Source: Corallium rubrum
Taxonomy: Eukaryota; Cnidaria; Anthozoa; Scleralcyonacea; Coralliidae
Length of the DNA: 64,000 bases
Reading direction: 5' to 3'
Assembly (NCBI GenBank): GCA_964035015.1
Contig: OZ036017.1
Span: 5,029,496-5,093,495 of the forward strand
The notes under the pieces are model-generated. The model had not been told where the DNA came from. It did not search any database and worked only from the letters and a program-made list of their open reading frames with translations. The translations under genes and the position numbers were made by a program. Shown piece by piece: positions 49,570-62,011 of the stretch. Position 1 is the first letter of the stretch. Each line of letters starts with the position of its first letter.

Positions 49570-50540
49570 TTTTTACAATCGGAGAAAGGAAAGCAGTGGA
49601 TTCTGCGAAGAAAACATACAAAAATTGCATTTTGCATCATCGAACACATTTTGCTTGCCTCGATCGAGCAGCTTAAACTTTATCTACGAATTCATGGTAA
49701 ATTGAAATCAGTTTTTCATACGTTTTTAATTAAAAACTTTTTTAAGAGGCTAATTTCAACAGTTCAAGCATGAATTACAGGGCGTCGAAGTTGGTGATTT
49801 TATAATTATATAGGAAAATGTCTCTTTTCAATTAGATATTGTCGAAAAAATTGCCCATGGCTTCAACTTGAAATGAATCTAAAAACATTGCAATACCTTT
49901 CTTTTGTTCAGTCATATCACACTTGGACATGGAAAAATAGGGGCAGACAGGAGAAAGCTTTGTATTTGAACCCTTGTCGGATTGTGCGCCAAAGTTGTGG
50001 CTTTAGAAATCGATCGATAACCTGTATTTGTTTGGAATAAATTATTGTAGGAACATTTCTGGTTCATAGTTTTGTTGTTAAAGATGACAGTAGTTGCATT
50101 CTATTGGAAATCTCAATATATTTTGTTAAATTTTGCTCTTATTTCGTGGTATAATTTATCGTGGCGTCTAAAGAAAACATACAAATATTTTAATATTTTC
50201 ACCGTGGCTTCAAAACAAAACAGAGTTTAAAACATTCTTTGTATGCTACAATTTATTCTGAGACCTTGCGTATTACCGTGAAAATAAGGGATGGCAGAAT
50301 TTTCGGGCATCGAAAATGCTCAACTTGGAACTTGACTTGTACTTCGGCGAATGTTTACGGACACCGCGTTCGACTTTACGTCGTAAAGCGTTCTTGTTTT
50401 AGTTTTTACACGTAAATTCTTTCTCAAACAAACGACACATTGCAGTTTCGAGTTAACTTTTCCTGCTATAGTCAAATCTAAGCCTCAAGACAAAGAAATA
50501 ACGCTACGAAAGGAAATATTTTTTTTGGTAAATTAATATT
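49570..50540. other. No gene recognised
   Basis: AT-rich sequence without convincing coding or repeat structure. Confidence 0.4.
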
Positions 50541-50544
50541 CATA

Positions 50545-51960
50545 TAAGCTGCCATACATGCCATGGCCACCATCTTCCAAGAGGAAGACACAGACGGTGT
50601 TATCTTAGTGGATGCATCGAATGCATTCAACTCTATGAATCGTTTGGTGGCCTTGCATAATGTGCAAATTATATGTACACCGATTTCTACTGTGCTGATC
50701 AATACATATCGCCGTCCTTCCCGTCTCTTCATTGCTGGTGGTGGAGAAATCCTCAGCGTAGAAGGAACAACCCAAGGGGACAACCTGGAAATGGCCTTCT
50801 ATTCCTTAATGACAACTTTGCTGATTTCGACCCTGCTAATTCAGGTAGATACCGTTAAACAAGTATGGCTTGCTGATGATGCAGCCGGTCGTCTATACCA
50901 AATTAAAGATATATTGGTTCCTCACACTTATTGATGAAGGTCGGAAGTATGGTCACTATGTAAATCCTGTAAGTCATGGCTTATTCTAAAAGATAAGAAA
51001 TATCTGGACAAATCCAAGGAACTGTTCAATGATCTAGGCCTCAACATCACCACTGAAGGGAAACGTCATATTGGTGCTGCTACTGGCACGGATTCATTCA
51101 AAGAAAGATATTTTGAAGGAAAAGTGCAATCTTGGTCCAAGAAGCTTGAAACGTTGTGTGAGATTGCAAAAACACAGTCTCATGCAGCATTCTCTGCGTA
51201 TATGCATGGCTTCAGTCATAAGTTTACCTATTTTCTACAGACTATTCCTGGGATCTCAGTCTTGTTGCAGCCTATCGAAAATATCTTAACATATCATTTT
51301 CTACCCTCCTTGTTTGGATCGGAAATTTCTGCCAACGATCGTTGTCTTTTTTCTCTTCCGACCCGTCTTGGGGGATTGGACATGAGCAACCCTGTACAAG
51401 ATGCAGATAACCATTACATCACAAGCAAGTCTATTTCCGCTCCTCTGGCAGCCCTAATCGTTCACCAGCAACATTTATTGCCAGAAAGGGAACGAGTTGA
51501 GCAAATAAAAAGAGACTGCAATTGCAAAAGGTCAAGGACCAAATCAGTCTTGCCGAAGAAATCGATACCATCTTAAACCATGACACTCTTCTGTCAGTGA
51601 AACAGGCCAGAGATAAAGGGGCGTCATCTTTGTTAAATGCCTTGCCAATTCAAAATCAAGGCTTTGTCTTTGAGGAAGGGGAAAAGTGCATTTTTTGATG
51701 TTCGCGTAACGCACATTAATGCCCAATCCAACAGAAATCTCTCGACAGATCAAGTCCTTAAGAATGCGGAGCAAGAGAAAAAGCGCGCCTACAACGATCG
51801 TATCATGCAAGTTGAAAACGGATCCTTTACGCCATTAGTCTTTGGTACTAACGGTGCTATGAGCGTAGAATGTTCAAATTTCCATAAGGAATTAGCAACA
51901 AAACATTCAAATAAAAGAATAAAAGAGCAGAAAGATATTCTACCACGATGAGTTGGATAC
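50545..51960 (+). pseudogene. Reverse transcriptase-like gene of uncertain clade
   Basis: Frames with two or three shifts cover an RT palm and long C-terminal region: VILVDASNAFNSMNR (motif A), VEGTTQGDNLEMAFYSL (motif B), VWLADDAAG (motif C), GLNITTEGKRHIGAATGTDSF, WSKKLETLCEIAKTQSHAAF, LPTRLGGLDMSNP, and FTPLVFGTNGAMSVEC near the end. The DAS/ADDA motifs and long tail do not match the LINE, Penelope, BEL or Gypsy RTs in this window. The frame breaks near 50935, 51560 and 51699 show it is degenerate. Confidence 0.65.
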
Positions 51961-52324
51961 GAACACGACTTTCATTTATTATTTTACGGTCTGCTTTATT
52001 GTGCCTGAGGGGTACCAGAATTAGTTTTTACGCGCCAGTTGCAGGAAACTTTGAGTTCGCCTGCACGGAGGCTAACATTTAAAACATATAACAATATAAT
52101 TCTTTTTTAACATTTTTAGCTTCAATGTAAAATTTAGATTATTTCTTTTATATTTTTCAACGACATTGTATATTATTTTAATCTTTTTAACTCTGTTTTA
52201 TCCGATATTAAAATGATTTTTGCCAGTTCGAAATCTATAAGTGGGGGGCCTGGAAAATTTTCAAAAACAAAATTCTCCTCCAACTCCCCCCCCCCCCCCT
52301 ATCTATCTCTCTCCCTAACCCCGA

Positions 52325-52445
52325 CTGTTTGGTCATTACGGAAAATATTAGACCTCGGTGTCGTATGTACGAACCTCGCCCTACGGCCTCGATCCGCACC
52401 ATTAAGTCCTCGGTCTGATATTTTCCCGTAATGACCGCACTCTTG
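52325..52445. mobile_element. Palindromic MITE
   Basis: GGTCATTACGGAAAATATTA at the left pairs with GATATTTTCCCGTAATGACC at the right, and CCTCGG occurs on both sides. A poly-C run precedes it at about 52290. Confidence 0.7.
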
Positions 52446-52549
52446 GTTAATAAGACGTTCTATTGCCGACCTGAATATTTCGACTTAGTTGTCATCACGC
52501 CATCACGTGTCTTATCCAGTCGTTTTATTATCCATATATGGTTCAATTT

Positions 52550-53005
52550 AAAGTGCATATGACACGAAAAATACGTTTGTTCTATTTGAAAGAACGCTTA
52601 AAATGACGAAGTATTTTACAGTTTTTGAGATATTTCAGTTTGTTTGATATATAAATGTAAAATGTTGTGACGTACACATGCATAATGACTTAGCGGAGAA
52701 GGTTATATATCTTTGATATAATCAAACAAAACTTGAAATCCTGCATGTTTGGTGTTGTGGGAGAAACACATGCACGCACACGCTTTCTTCAAACTAATTT
52801 TGGTTTTATAAGAACAAAGACATATGGCTTTCTCCGATAAGTCATTATGCACATGTGACGTCAAAATGTTTAATTTGCATATCAAACAAACTGAAATATC
52901 TCAATAACGAAGCAAGGAAATAAAAATCTGCAAAAGATGTTACTCTGGCATTTTAAGTGCTCGTTCAAATAAAACAAACTTAATTTTCATGTCATATCCA
53001 CTTTA
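52550..53005. mobile_element. Foldback MITE, intact member of the 2.2/4.6-kb family
   Basis: Arms 52553-52700 and 52820-53005 are inverted copies with TGATATATAAATGTAAAATG / CATTTTAAGTG-type blocks and ATGACTTAGCGGAGAAGG / CTCCGATAAGTCAT. Length is about 455 bp. No ORF. Confidence 0.75.
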
Positions 53006-53860
53006 ACTAAGCTAGTAAAACATTTCTGACCAAAATTGCAAAATAAAGCGTTTTAAAAATACCTTTTAAGCTAAATTTCCATCTCTTTTGATTTAACCAA
53101 AGAAAAAAGGTTGTTTTTCTTATTTATGTCTCCAAAAGGCGAGGATACTAGCTTTGTCTCCCTAACGGCGGCGTTTTTCCTCGCACTTTTGGCCCCAAAG
53201 GCTGTTTTTATACTAGAAAACGTTTAAGACGCCTTACAGACCTCTTAACCGTCTGGGACGTTAAAAACGTCTAGTGTAAAGACGAGACGCACTAAAGTAG
53301 GACGCGCTTAACCAAAAACTGCAAAACAATGGTATTAAATCACGTAAATAAATCGAAGTTTGTCACTAAACAAAATGGCGGCCAAGAAAGAAAAGAAACG
53401 TGCCCAGAAAGTAAGCTTGAAACCACGAATTTACTACGTCTCGTATTTATATTAGTTGCACTTAACAGCAACACGTTTAATTCGTCCAGACGTCTCTAGT
53501 ATAAATACAGCCAATGACCCCTCTATAGTGTTATAATTACGATCTCTATGGTTTCGATAGTGTGACCACTTTTGAGCTACAAAATGGCGGCTGAAGCGGG
53601 CAAATTCAAGATGGCGGCTAAAGTGAGCAAACCAAGAGAGGTTTCTTCTAGAGAATTACTACTTCAAATTAACAAATATTTTCAAGACAGAAGTGTTTTT
53701 GATAGTTTTGGTTGAGAATTACAGCCATTCACCAGAGTTAAAGACCGGTTATACTAAGCCAGTGTTTTGTTTAACTTTTTCGCAATCTACCACAGCAATA
53801 AACAAAAGTATCCTAACAAAGGTATTTTTACAAAACATTTAGGTTACCTTAGGGGAATTA
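53006..53860. other. Mostly non-coding; one weak first-exon candidate
   Basis: An ATG at 53374 opens a short basic frame (MAAKKEKKRAQK) ending at a GTAAGC donor. A similar AAAATGGCGGC context recurs at 53580 and 53610, so this may simply be a repeated word. Nothing else is supported here. Confidence 0.25.
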
Positions 53861-53863
53861 AAG

Positions 53864-54175
53864 CTAAAAAACGAGTATAATAAAAGCAAGAAGTCTATCA
53901 CTAAAAATAAATCCATTTAACCGATCCAAAATTCGGACATTGTTAAGGGAAACTCGTATTTTCATTGTCCTTAGGGGTAATTGTGGGATAATGTCGATAT
54001 ATAAATAGTAAATTGTTTGATGTGTATGTATAAGTGGAAATGTATAAATTGGTAATGTGGTCTGTATAGATGTCAACAGTTTTGGGTACCTAAGCATATC
54101 AACGGAGGCTTTAATGCCTTCATCATTTGATATGTTTGTGTACAAGCTGTTGACTTTTATAGTAATAAGTATGGG
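53864..54175 (-). pseudogene. Penelope-like RT remnant
   Basis: The minus strand reads VNSLYTNISNDEGIKASVDML, which corresponds to the RT motif A region of Penelope-like elements (usually SLYTNIP). The rest has lost similarity. A direct repeat with GTCCTTAGGGGTAATTGTG occurs at about 53968 and 54380. Confidence 0.6.
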
Positions 54176-54449
54176 TATGTTGGGTTGTGTATTTTGGGAA
54201 GTAGGTATGTCAGTGTGTTTGTATTAGTTTGTGGCCAAAAAGAAAATTGTATGTCATGTCATTGAATAGTTGGTATATTCTATAGGTGTATTTTGTTGTT
54301 ATATTTGTTGGGTAGGGTAATTCGTTTCCAGGTCACAATGAGAAGTGCGTACGTGTTGTAGGAAGTAAGGGGATAGTCATTGTCCTTAGGGGTAATTGTG
54401 TGGTAATGTCGATATATGAATAGTAAATTGTTTGATGTATGCATATAAC

Positions 54450-55742
54450 ATAATTCTTAACAAGTTGGTATATACTTAAATAGTATTTTTGTTGTTTTTG
54501 AAGGGAATACTTTAATATTTTTCATTAATAAAACAAAATAATTCATTTTCATAAAGGTTATAACCAGTGTTACCTTGTTCAAGGCCAAAAAAATAAGACA
54601 TTTATATGAGCATGAATGCAATCCTTTATCCTTGACACTCCAGTTTCTTGCTATGATTGTCGGATGTTCGCCCAGTGACGAAGGAGTATAAAGGAAGCAA
54701 GTATACGATTAATTTGTAGAATTCCAGTACACTTGCAAACTTGTACTATATATCAAATATGTTCGCCAGGGAAAGAGCTATTGTTTAATATATGTCTGAA
54801 CACTCTACGAATACTAGTTCCAAAGTTACATTCGGAAATGTTGAGGAGACTTAAACTAATTTTTTGAATTTTACAAATTGGCGTATCTCGAATAAACACC
54901 TAAACTCTTTGGCTTTTTTTCGAAACTGTCGGGGACTGGGATCTGATTACATCACCGGAAATTCCGAACATATAAAAAAAGGAGTGCCCTTGTTTGTTTT
55001 TGAATGTGACTGAATCAGCCTGGTTCCCAGGCCTCTCTTTTTAACGTCGAGCGGCAGACCGAAATTGTGATTGGCCTGGAATAAAATGTTTTGCTTGGCC
55101 CCAAATCTGGCCCCAAAACTGGCCCCAAATTATACAGGCACCAAACGGCCGATTGGCGGAAAACCAAGGCAGATAACACCCACATCGGTCTGCACAATTC
55201 TTCATAACATCATATAGCAAGGTTGGTCTACTGCCGAAACGTTAAAATAGCATATTTCGATTTGTATAATTGTGTTTCAACACAATCACTTCCTACGCCG
55301 AACACTACTTTATAAAGCCTCGTATGTAACAACCTTTTAACGTAATGTAAAACAAAGGAACCTACTCGTTTGCTGTCCGCTCTCAAGAAGAAGTTTGTTT
55401 AAGTGCCCTCGTTCATAAAGATTAAAGAATCCGAGCTCCAGTAGGATTCATGATAGATAAAGATGAACATTTTCTGCTAGTCCTCTCGTTCGATCCCTAT
55501 TCTGTGACGTCACCAAAATAAGTTCGAGAGAAAAGAGGACTAAGGACTAGTCTGTGAGTGAATGTGAGAGACCGCGAAGAGAGTGAGAGTGAGACTTGAG
55601 ACAGCATTATACAATATATTCCAAACTTATAGTGACTTGTCTTGGATACATTATTTGGGTGGCGAAGAAATTCAGGACACGCAGCACCTCCGACGGGATC
55701 ATATTTGATTCTTACGCAAGAAACTATATAACAAGCGAAGCG
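54450..55742. other. Region upstream of BEL gag, LTR not resolved
   Basis: A 5' LTR of the BEL element should lie here, but without its 3' partner I cannot place its ends. No other gene is seen. Confidence 0.35.
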
Positions 55743-56708
55743 ATGGCGACTGCCGACAAGACAGTCCCCGAAGAGACCGCCTCTGTATTAGAAACGAAAC
55801 TAATACACCTAGGAAGAGCCAGAGATAAAACGGACAAGGTTTTAAAAGCAGGTAAGGAGCATGCCATTCGAAGACACGTCGAAACCTTAAAAGAAACACT
55901 CAAAGAAGTAAGCAAATGGCAAAGAACCGTCGAAGCGGAAAAGATTACAGCGCACGAAAACACCAAAGAAATTGACAAGTGGAGCGACAAGGTGGAAAGC
56001 GAGATGGAAGAAGCAGACCAAAAGCTCAATTTCCTGGAAGAATGGTTGAGTGACACAGAAACCAAACGTGAGGACCAAGAACGGAAAGAACGCATGAACT
56101 TTGAGATGAATCTACGTGAAGCGAAAATGAAATTACAAGCGGAATTCGTTAAACCAGACAGCGAATCGCAAGTAAACAGCCCAGCCGTAAACATGCAAGC
56201 AAAGTTGCCCAAACTCGAGATCACGAAATTCAACGGGACTTACGCCGATTGGCCTAGATTCTGGGGACAATACTCCGAAACGATCGACAAAACCAGCGTG
56301 CCACCAGTGACCAAATTCTCTTACCTTAGAGAATTGCTGTGCGACAAAGCCAAAAGAGCAATCGAAGCTTTGCCATACACCGCCGAAGGCTACAATCGAG
56401 CGGTGGCTATTTTAAAAGATAGATTTGGGAAAGATAGCGAAGTCGTCAAAGCCTACGTTAAAGAAATCCTTGAGTTACCCCATACAGCTACAGCAAACCC
56501 AAAGAAAGTCCATGAATTCTACGAGAAGCTTGCATATTGCGTCCAGTCATTGGAGACGCTTAAACAGCTCGACGCGGTAAACGGAACTGTTTCAATGACA
56601 CTTGAGAAGTTGCCAAACATCAGAGGAGATCTAGTTCGCAACGACCCCAAATGGGAGACTTGGAACTTTGTTCAATTCACAGAAGCCCTTCGACTATGGA
56701 CCCAGTAG
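55743..56708 (+). pseudogene. BEL/Pao gag
   Basis: About 321 residues from the ATG at 55743. The first ~150 residues are a Lys/Glu-rich coiled coil; then LPKLEITKFNGTYADWPRFWGQY marks the start of the DUF1759-type gag core found in BEL/Pao elements. The in-frame stop at 56706, inside what should be gag (ALRLWTQ then stop), and further shifts up to 56840 show decay. Upstream in-frame ATG at 55596 adds residues unlike gag. Confidence 0.8.
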
Positions 56709-56841
56709 AGAGCAACAAAACAGAAGATTCGAACAAGAAAGAACGAAGAAATGGAGGGTATCATTTTCAGACACAGCAGAGAAAAGGTAAACAAACGGAG
56801 CGTATGTCTATTGCAATACGGAAAGCCATCGGTCATAGGAA

Positions 56842-58437
56842 TGTGATTCAGTTCTTACTATAGAAGATCGTAAGAAAGTTTTATCTACTAAGAAGCTGTG
56901 CTTCAACTGCACGGGGCCTTCGCATAAAGCGTCAGAATGTCGAAGTACCACAACATGCAGACATTGTCATAAAAGGCATCATACTTCGATTTGTAATGGG
57001 CCAAAAGAATGCGAACCGGAACTAGTGAAGACAGCGCACAAACCAGATGATAACGAAGTGATATATCCGATTGTGCTCGTTCAAATTGATGGGATTAAGA
57101 CCCACGCACTGCTTGACACCGGATCTGGCAGTTCCTACGCATCAGCTGAATTGATTAATGCCCTGAAGAAAAAACCTAAAGAAGTGAAGACCAAAAGAAT
57201 AGAAATGATGCTGGGATCGTCGACCACCAGAGTTGAAATATATTCAGCCGACCTAAAATCAATTGACGGTGAATTCAAATTGAACGTCGAACTGTCGGAA
57301 GTGGACAAGCCTGCGTTGATGACTCTGAACAACCCAAACTATGGAAAACTCCTGGAAAAGTACAGCCTTCTGAAAGGAGCGAAACTAGAGGACCGTGACA
57401 ACCGCCCACAAATTCCAATCCATGTAGTTCTCGGCGCAAGCGAATATGCTATGATAAAGACGACAACAGCCCAAAAGGTTGCATCACCAGGACAACCAGT
57501 TGCTGAAAGAACACTGCTTGGATGGATAGTCATGTCCTCTGGAAGAGAAGAAGCAGAAAGCCCTATCCTGTTAACTCAATCTTCCACCATGGATTACGAG
57601 CAGTTATGTGCCCTAGACGTTCTCGGCCTCGCTGATAGAAATGAGAACGACCAGCTGACGGTGTACCAAGAGTTTAAGGAGCAGCTCCTGAGAGATGAAG
57701 CCGGCTGGTATGAAACCAAACTTCCCCGGAAAGGAAATCATCCATCACTACCCACGAATGAGTTTGGCAGCAAGCGACGCCTCAAGCAACTGCTCAGAAA
57801 GCTAGAGCGAACCAACCAGTATACACAGTATGACAACATTATCCAAGAACAACTTCAACAGGGAGTTATCGAAGCTGCGAGCAAAGAGCCAGTCGGTAAG
57901 GATTTCTATATTCCACACAAAGGTGTTAGCAGAAAAGAGGCAGAAAGTACTAAACTACGTATCGTCTATGATGCATCAGCAAGAGAAAGCAACAGCCAGC
58001 CCTCGCTCAATGATTGTCTTCATCCAGGACCACCACTCCAGAACCTCTTGTGGGATGTCCTCGTAAGAGTGAGGTTCTACCCCGTTCTCCTCAGTGGTGA
58101 TTTAAAGAAAGGCTTTCTACAAATCAGAATCAAGGTGGAAGAAAGGGACACGCTGCGATTTCACTGGAAACCACCAAACAGTGGCCGAACTGAAGTTTAT
58201 CGCTTCACCCGAGCACTATTTGGCCTCACTTGTTCCCCATTTCTCCTCGGTGGAGTACTAAATCAACATCTCGACGGCTGGGAGGATCGACAGCCTGAGT
58301 TAATCAAGGAACTGCGTGAGGGGCTATATGTCGACGACTTGATGACGGGTGGGACAACTGTAGAAGAAACCGAAAGAAAGCAACCGCAATTGAAGCGTTT
58401 GAGGATGCAACCTTTACCATCCACAAGTGGCATTTAA
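56842..58437 (+). pseudogene. BEL/Pao protease and reverse transcriptase
   Basis: Open from about 56842. Zinc knuckles CFNCTGPSHKASEC and CRHCHKRHHTSIC are followed by the aspartic protease (LLDTGSGSSYASAELI, near 57109) of the A17 type. The Pao RT follows: LRIVYDASARES, LLSGDLKKGFLQI, RFTRALFGLTCSPFLL and the catalytic YVDDLMTGG (near 58327). A frameshift around 58380 ends the frame prematurely. Confidence 0.9.
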
Positions 58438-58439
58438 AC

Positions 58440-60015
58440 GCCTCAGAGCTGGAACCAGCAACCGACGTAGCGACTGGACCAGACGAGATGACTTATGCTA
58501 AAAGCCATCTTGGAGGAGCTGACGAACCAGGAGGGAAACTACTCGGCTTGCCATGGAATAGACAACGAGACACGATGAGCGTCACCCTCTTACCAGACCA
58601 TGGTACAACCACCAAGAGAGGCGTCCTTTCCAAGCTCGCCAAGATATATGGTCCGTTAGGACTGGCATCACCCACTTCACTGACGGGCAAACTAATTTAT
58701 CGTGACAACTGCGACGCGAAAATTCCGTGAGATGCAAACCTACCAGAACCGCTAGCCAAACGATAGAAAGAATGGAATAGCCGCCTTGAAACCTTTACCA
58801 TTCCTCCAGCGCTCACACCACATCGTCAGCCAGTTTTAGAAACCACTCTGCATGACGCAAGTTCTTATGGAGTATGTGCAGCAGTTTATGCTGTTGTCAA
58901 GCAAGAACAAGGAATCGCCCAAGGACTTGTTTGTGCCAAATCACGAACTGCTAAACGCAATTTAACAATTCCTCGCCTTGAGCTCATATCTGGACACATG
59001 GCGGCGAACCTCGTGAGCAACGTACAAGCAGCCCTCAGCACCCAACAGGTGATCGTTCACTGTTGGCTCGACTCGACAGTGGCCCTATATTGGATAAATG
59101 ACCAAGGCGAGTATCGTCAGTTTGTGGCTAATCGTGTACACAAAATCCGACAGCATGACCAAATCGCATGGCATCACGTCCCAACGGTGGACAACCCAGC
59201 AGATGTAGGAAGTCGGGGAGGGAATGTCGTGAACAACTGGTCGTGGAGAGAAGGTCCAGCTTGGTTAAGCAATCCATCTGAGTGGCCACCAGACAAAACA
59301 CTAGAACCAAATCTAGACACCAGATCAGAAGCTAAGGTAGCGAAAGAGATCTTCAATGTAGCCATAGTCAAGCAAGATGTGTTCGACCAATTGCTCGACA
59401 AACACCCGCTTCCTAAGCTATTAACAATCGGCGCGTGGATATGTCGTTTCATCAATAATTGCAGGAGCCGGTCCCAAGAAAGAGAGGCTGGTCCGATTAA
59501 AACGCAAGAAATCAAACAGCAACAACTATGGTGGATACGGCGAGCCTAGAAAGCAGTACAAGAAGATCGCCGTTTCCAAGCAGATCAACTACAGTTAAAC
59601 CTTCAGCCTAACGACAACCAAGTGCTAGAATGTCGAGGAAGAATTGTTGGAGAATACCCGATCTATTTGCCTGACACGCACCAGTTCACTGCACTAGTGG
59701 TACAAGAAAGCACACATCTCTACCCTACATGGAGGGATCGGGATCACAATGGCTAAAGTTAGAGAAACCTATTGGGTACCTCGTCTCCGTCGCTTGGTAA
59801 AGGAAATAAGGAGTGGCTGTGACGGTTGCAAGAGGTTCCGAGCCAAAGCATATCAAGCCCCACCACCTGGAAATCTACCCACCTCCAGAACACAGGTATC
59901 AACGCCATACCAGGCACTCGCTGTAGATTCCGCAGGTCCGATCAAGTACTTACTCAAGCCTAAGAAGGAAGCAAAGGCCTATCTGGTCCTGTATGTGTTA
60001 GACTGTGATTATAAA
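58440..60015 (+). pseudogene. BEL/Pao RNase H and truncated integrase
   Basis: In a shifted frame: LAKIYGPLGLASP, an RNase H-like DASSYGVCAAVY, SRTAKRNLTIPRLEL, HCWLDSTVALYWI and HVPTVDNPADVGSRG, broken by stops at 58728, 58764 and 59547. The integrase zinc region and start of its core (YWVPRLRRLVKEI, CDGCKRFRAKA, YQALAVDSAGPI) run to about 60010, where a Gypsy LTR begins. The rest of the integrase is missing from this window. Confidence 0.85.
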
Positions 60016-60314
60016 TGTTAGAGAATAAATAGACCGAAATAATAGTTAATTTAACTCAGCGGAAATGTTGCGTAAGGCTCATCATCAGACAGTCGAAACC
60101 AGAGCACATGGTTTTTAACTCAATTAATAGGTCTAGTGTTTCAGAAGTCAGATCAGTGTCGAGATCGACACACGTGTAAATAATAGAAGTGTAAGAACGA
60201 CGTGTAAATATTTGGGTTAAACTCGGAAAATAAAGTATAACTTGGAGTCTACTTTGTCTTTGGTTTACGTTGGTAATCCTGGTATATAAAGAACCTGAAC
60301 GAACAAGAGTAACA
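60016..60314 (+). repeat. 5' LTR of Gypsy element
   Basis: 299 bp from TGTTAGAG to GAGTAACA, with TGTTA/TAACA inverted termini. A TATATAAAG box lies near 60281. It interrupts the BEL integrase; the left flank is ATAAA (60011-60015). Confidence 0.8.
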
Positions 60315-60316
60315 TT

Positions 60317-60334
60317 TGGCGACCCCACCAGGAC
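60317..60334 (+). other. Primer-binding site of Gypsy element
   Basis: TGGCGACCCCACCAGGAC begins two bases after the LTR, the usual position and TGG start of a tRNA-complementary primer site. I cannot name the tRNA with certainty. Confidence 0.6.
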
Positions 60335-60613
60335 TTCCAGGTCAACTAAGAATGGCTGTAGGCTTACAGATGACTAAGCAAGTCAAAAGTGAAGAGGTGT
60401 GCTACCAAGTTCCCAACCAAAGTTAAAGGACGAAAGACGACTTCATTCGAGGTGAGATCGTTTTAATTTGTTTATCATATAGAAGAGCGTCATAGGCGAA
60501 GTCAATGTGCCGCGCGCTTTGTGACTGCGAGTTGCGGCAAAGAAGGCAACCTTGTTATTGATACAATTGAACTTTGATCCGTCATTTGAACTTTAACACA
60601 TCAGATAAACTGT

Positions 60614-62011
60614 ATGGCTATGGATGAGCTCGAAGCGTTGCAATTTGAGTTAGAATCTCTGCTCTATACGAAAGACGAGGCTGAATTAAAAGAATTCGCG
60701 GTTTCGATAAGCCTAGATGTTGAGCTCTCGGGGGAAAGCAAAATAGTTGCGACAAAGCTAATTCAAAAATCTATCGAAGAAGGGGTAAACGAAGATGGGG
60801 AACTGCCAGAAAAAGTTTCGTGGTTTCAAAAAGTCATCAGTTCTTTGAAACCGGCATCGCAGAAAAAAAGCGAAGCTGAACTTGCGCTCAGCGAATTAGA
60901 ACAGCAAATAGAAGAGTTAAGACAAAAACAACAAGCGGAAATGGACAACATGCTGTCTAAACTAGCACAAGCGAAAGTACAAGACAAACAATTGGTAGGC
61001 GACACTAAGGTCACAAACGCTGGTAAACCCGTAGAAAACCCTGAGGAAAAGCTTCCAACAAATGCGTCATTCTTGCGTCGCGAGTTTAAAATTTCGGGAC
61101 AGATTGGTGAGCCAGGTCAGACCGACAAACTCACTTTCGTTTCGCTTACACATCAGATCGATTCCGGTTTAAAGCGTCAATACAAGGAAAGCGAAATTGT
61201 CGACGCCGTGATCCGCGCTATTTCTTTGCATAGTAGCCTACGTAGCTACGTGGAAACGTTAAACGATTTGTCCCTTCCTAAACTGAGGAAAATCCTTCGT
61301 GTGCATTATCGAGAGAAATCTGCGTCAGAACTGTACCAACAGCTGGCTACGATCTTTCAACACCCGAAGGAGACCGCACAGCAGTTCCTTCTTCGCGCCC
61401 TTGACTCGCGTAACAAAGTAGGTTTTGCTAGCAAAGAGTCCGACTGCGAAGTGTACTACGATGAACCTCTAATTCAGAAGACGTTCATGAAATCCTTTGA
61501 GACTGGTCTTCGAGACGACATCCTCGCTGCAAATTTGCGACCGATACTTCGTTTATCCGAACTGACAGACGAAGATTTAATGAAGAATGTCAACGAGCTG
61601 GCGTCCCACCAGGCAGAGCGACAAAACAAGTTCGCATCAGAAAGAAGGCTTGCCAAAGTTAATTCGTGTGAAGCGGACGAGACGGAAACAAAGCCAAGAA
61701 AATCTGTCGATAGCAACCAACAAATATTGGCCGAAATCCGCGAAATAAGATCCGAAGTCGAAAGCCTAAATCAACAAGCCACTCGAAGCGACGATAAACC
61801 GAAAGATAATCGGAACAACTCGTACAAAGATCGGGGACCGTCGAGGGCTATGCGCTACCGGGGGAGGGGATGCCAAGGCTGCAAGAAACGAAATATTGGC
61901 GCAACCTGCAGGCACTGTTATGCGTGCGGAGAGTATGATCATATCGCCTCAGAATGCGAGAAAAATGCGCCTCAAACCCAGAATCAGGGAAACGGGAGAC
62001 GGCTACCCTAA
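60614..62011 (+). CDS. Gypsy gag
   Basis: 465 residues. An N-terminal acidic helical region and a coiled coil (about 95-140, rich in Glu/Gln/Lys) precede a capsid-like helical core (LRSYVETLNDLSLPKLRKIL, TAQQFLLRALDSRNKVGF). A basic region and a CCHC-type zinc knuckle CYACGEYDHIASEC end it. The frame is intact. The downstream MYND frame overlaps its end by 58 bases in a different phase. Confidence 0.85.
   Translation: MAMDELEALQFELESLLYTKDEAELKEFAVSISLDVELSGESKIVATKLIQKSIEEGVNEDGELPEKVSWFQKVISSLKPASQKKSEAELALSELEQQIEELRQKQQAEMDNMLSKLAQAKVQDKQLVGDTKVTNAGKPVENPEEKLPTNASFLRREFKISGQIGEPGQTDKLTFVSLTHQIDSGLKRQYKESEIVDAVIRAISLHSSLRSYVETLNDLSLPKLRKILRVHYREKSASELYQQLATIFQHPKETAQQFLLRALDSRNKVGFASKESDCEVYYDEPLIQKTFMKSFETGLRDDILAANLRPILRLSELTDEDLMKNVNELASHQAERQNKFASERRLAKVNSCEADETETKPRKSVDSNQQILAEIREIRSEVESLNQQATRSDDKPKDNRNNSYKDRGPSRAMRYRGRGCQGCKKRNIGATCRHCYACGEYDHIASECEKNAPQTQNQGNGRRLP

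Noticed and set aside
47393-49773. Cys/Val/Phe-rich frames in the foldback arms
   Set aside because: They follow the 18-20-bp CACAACACAC-type tandem repeat and are mirrored in the two arms; not genes.
53374-53412. First exon of a host gene
   Set aside because: Only 12 codons before a donor-like site, the AAAATGGCGGC context is repeated nearby, and no further exon is recognisable.
60050-60110. Hammerhead-like CTGATGATGAGCC on the minus strand of the Gypsy LTR
   Set aside because: No GAAA box or pairing stems follow at the right distance.
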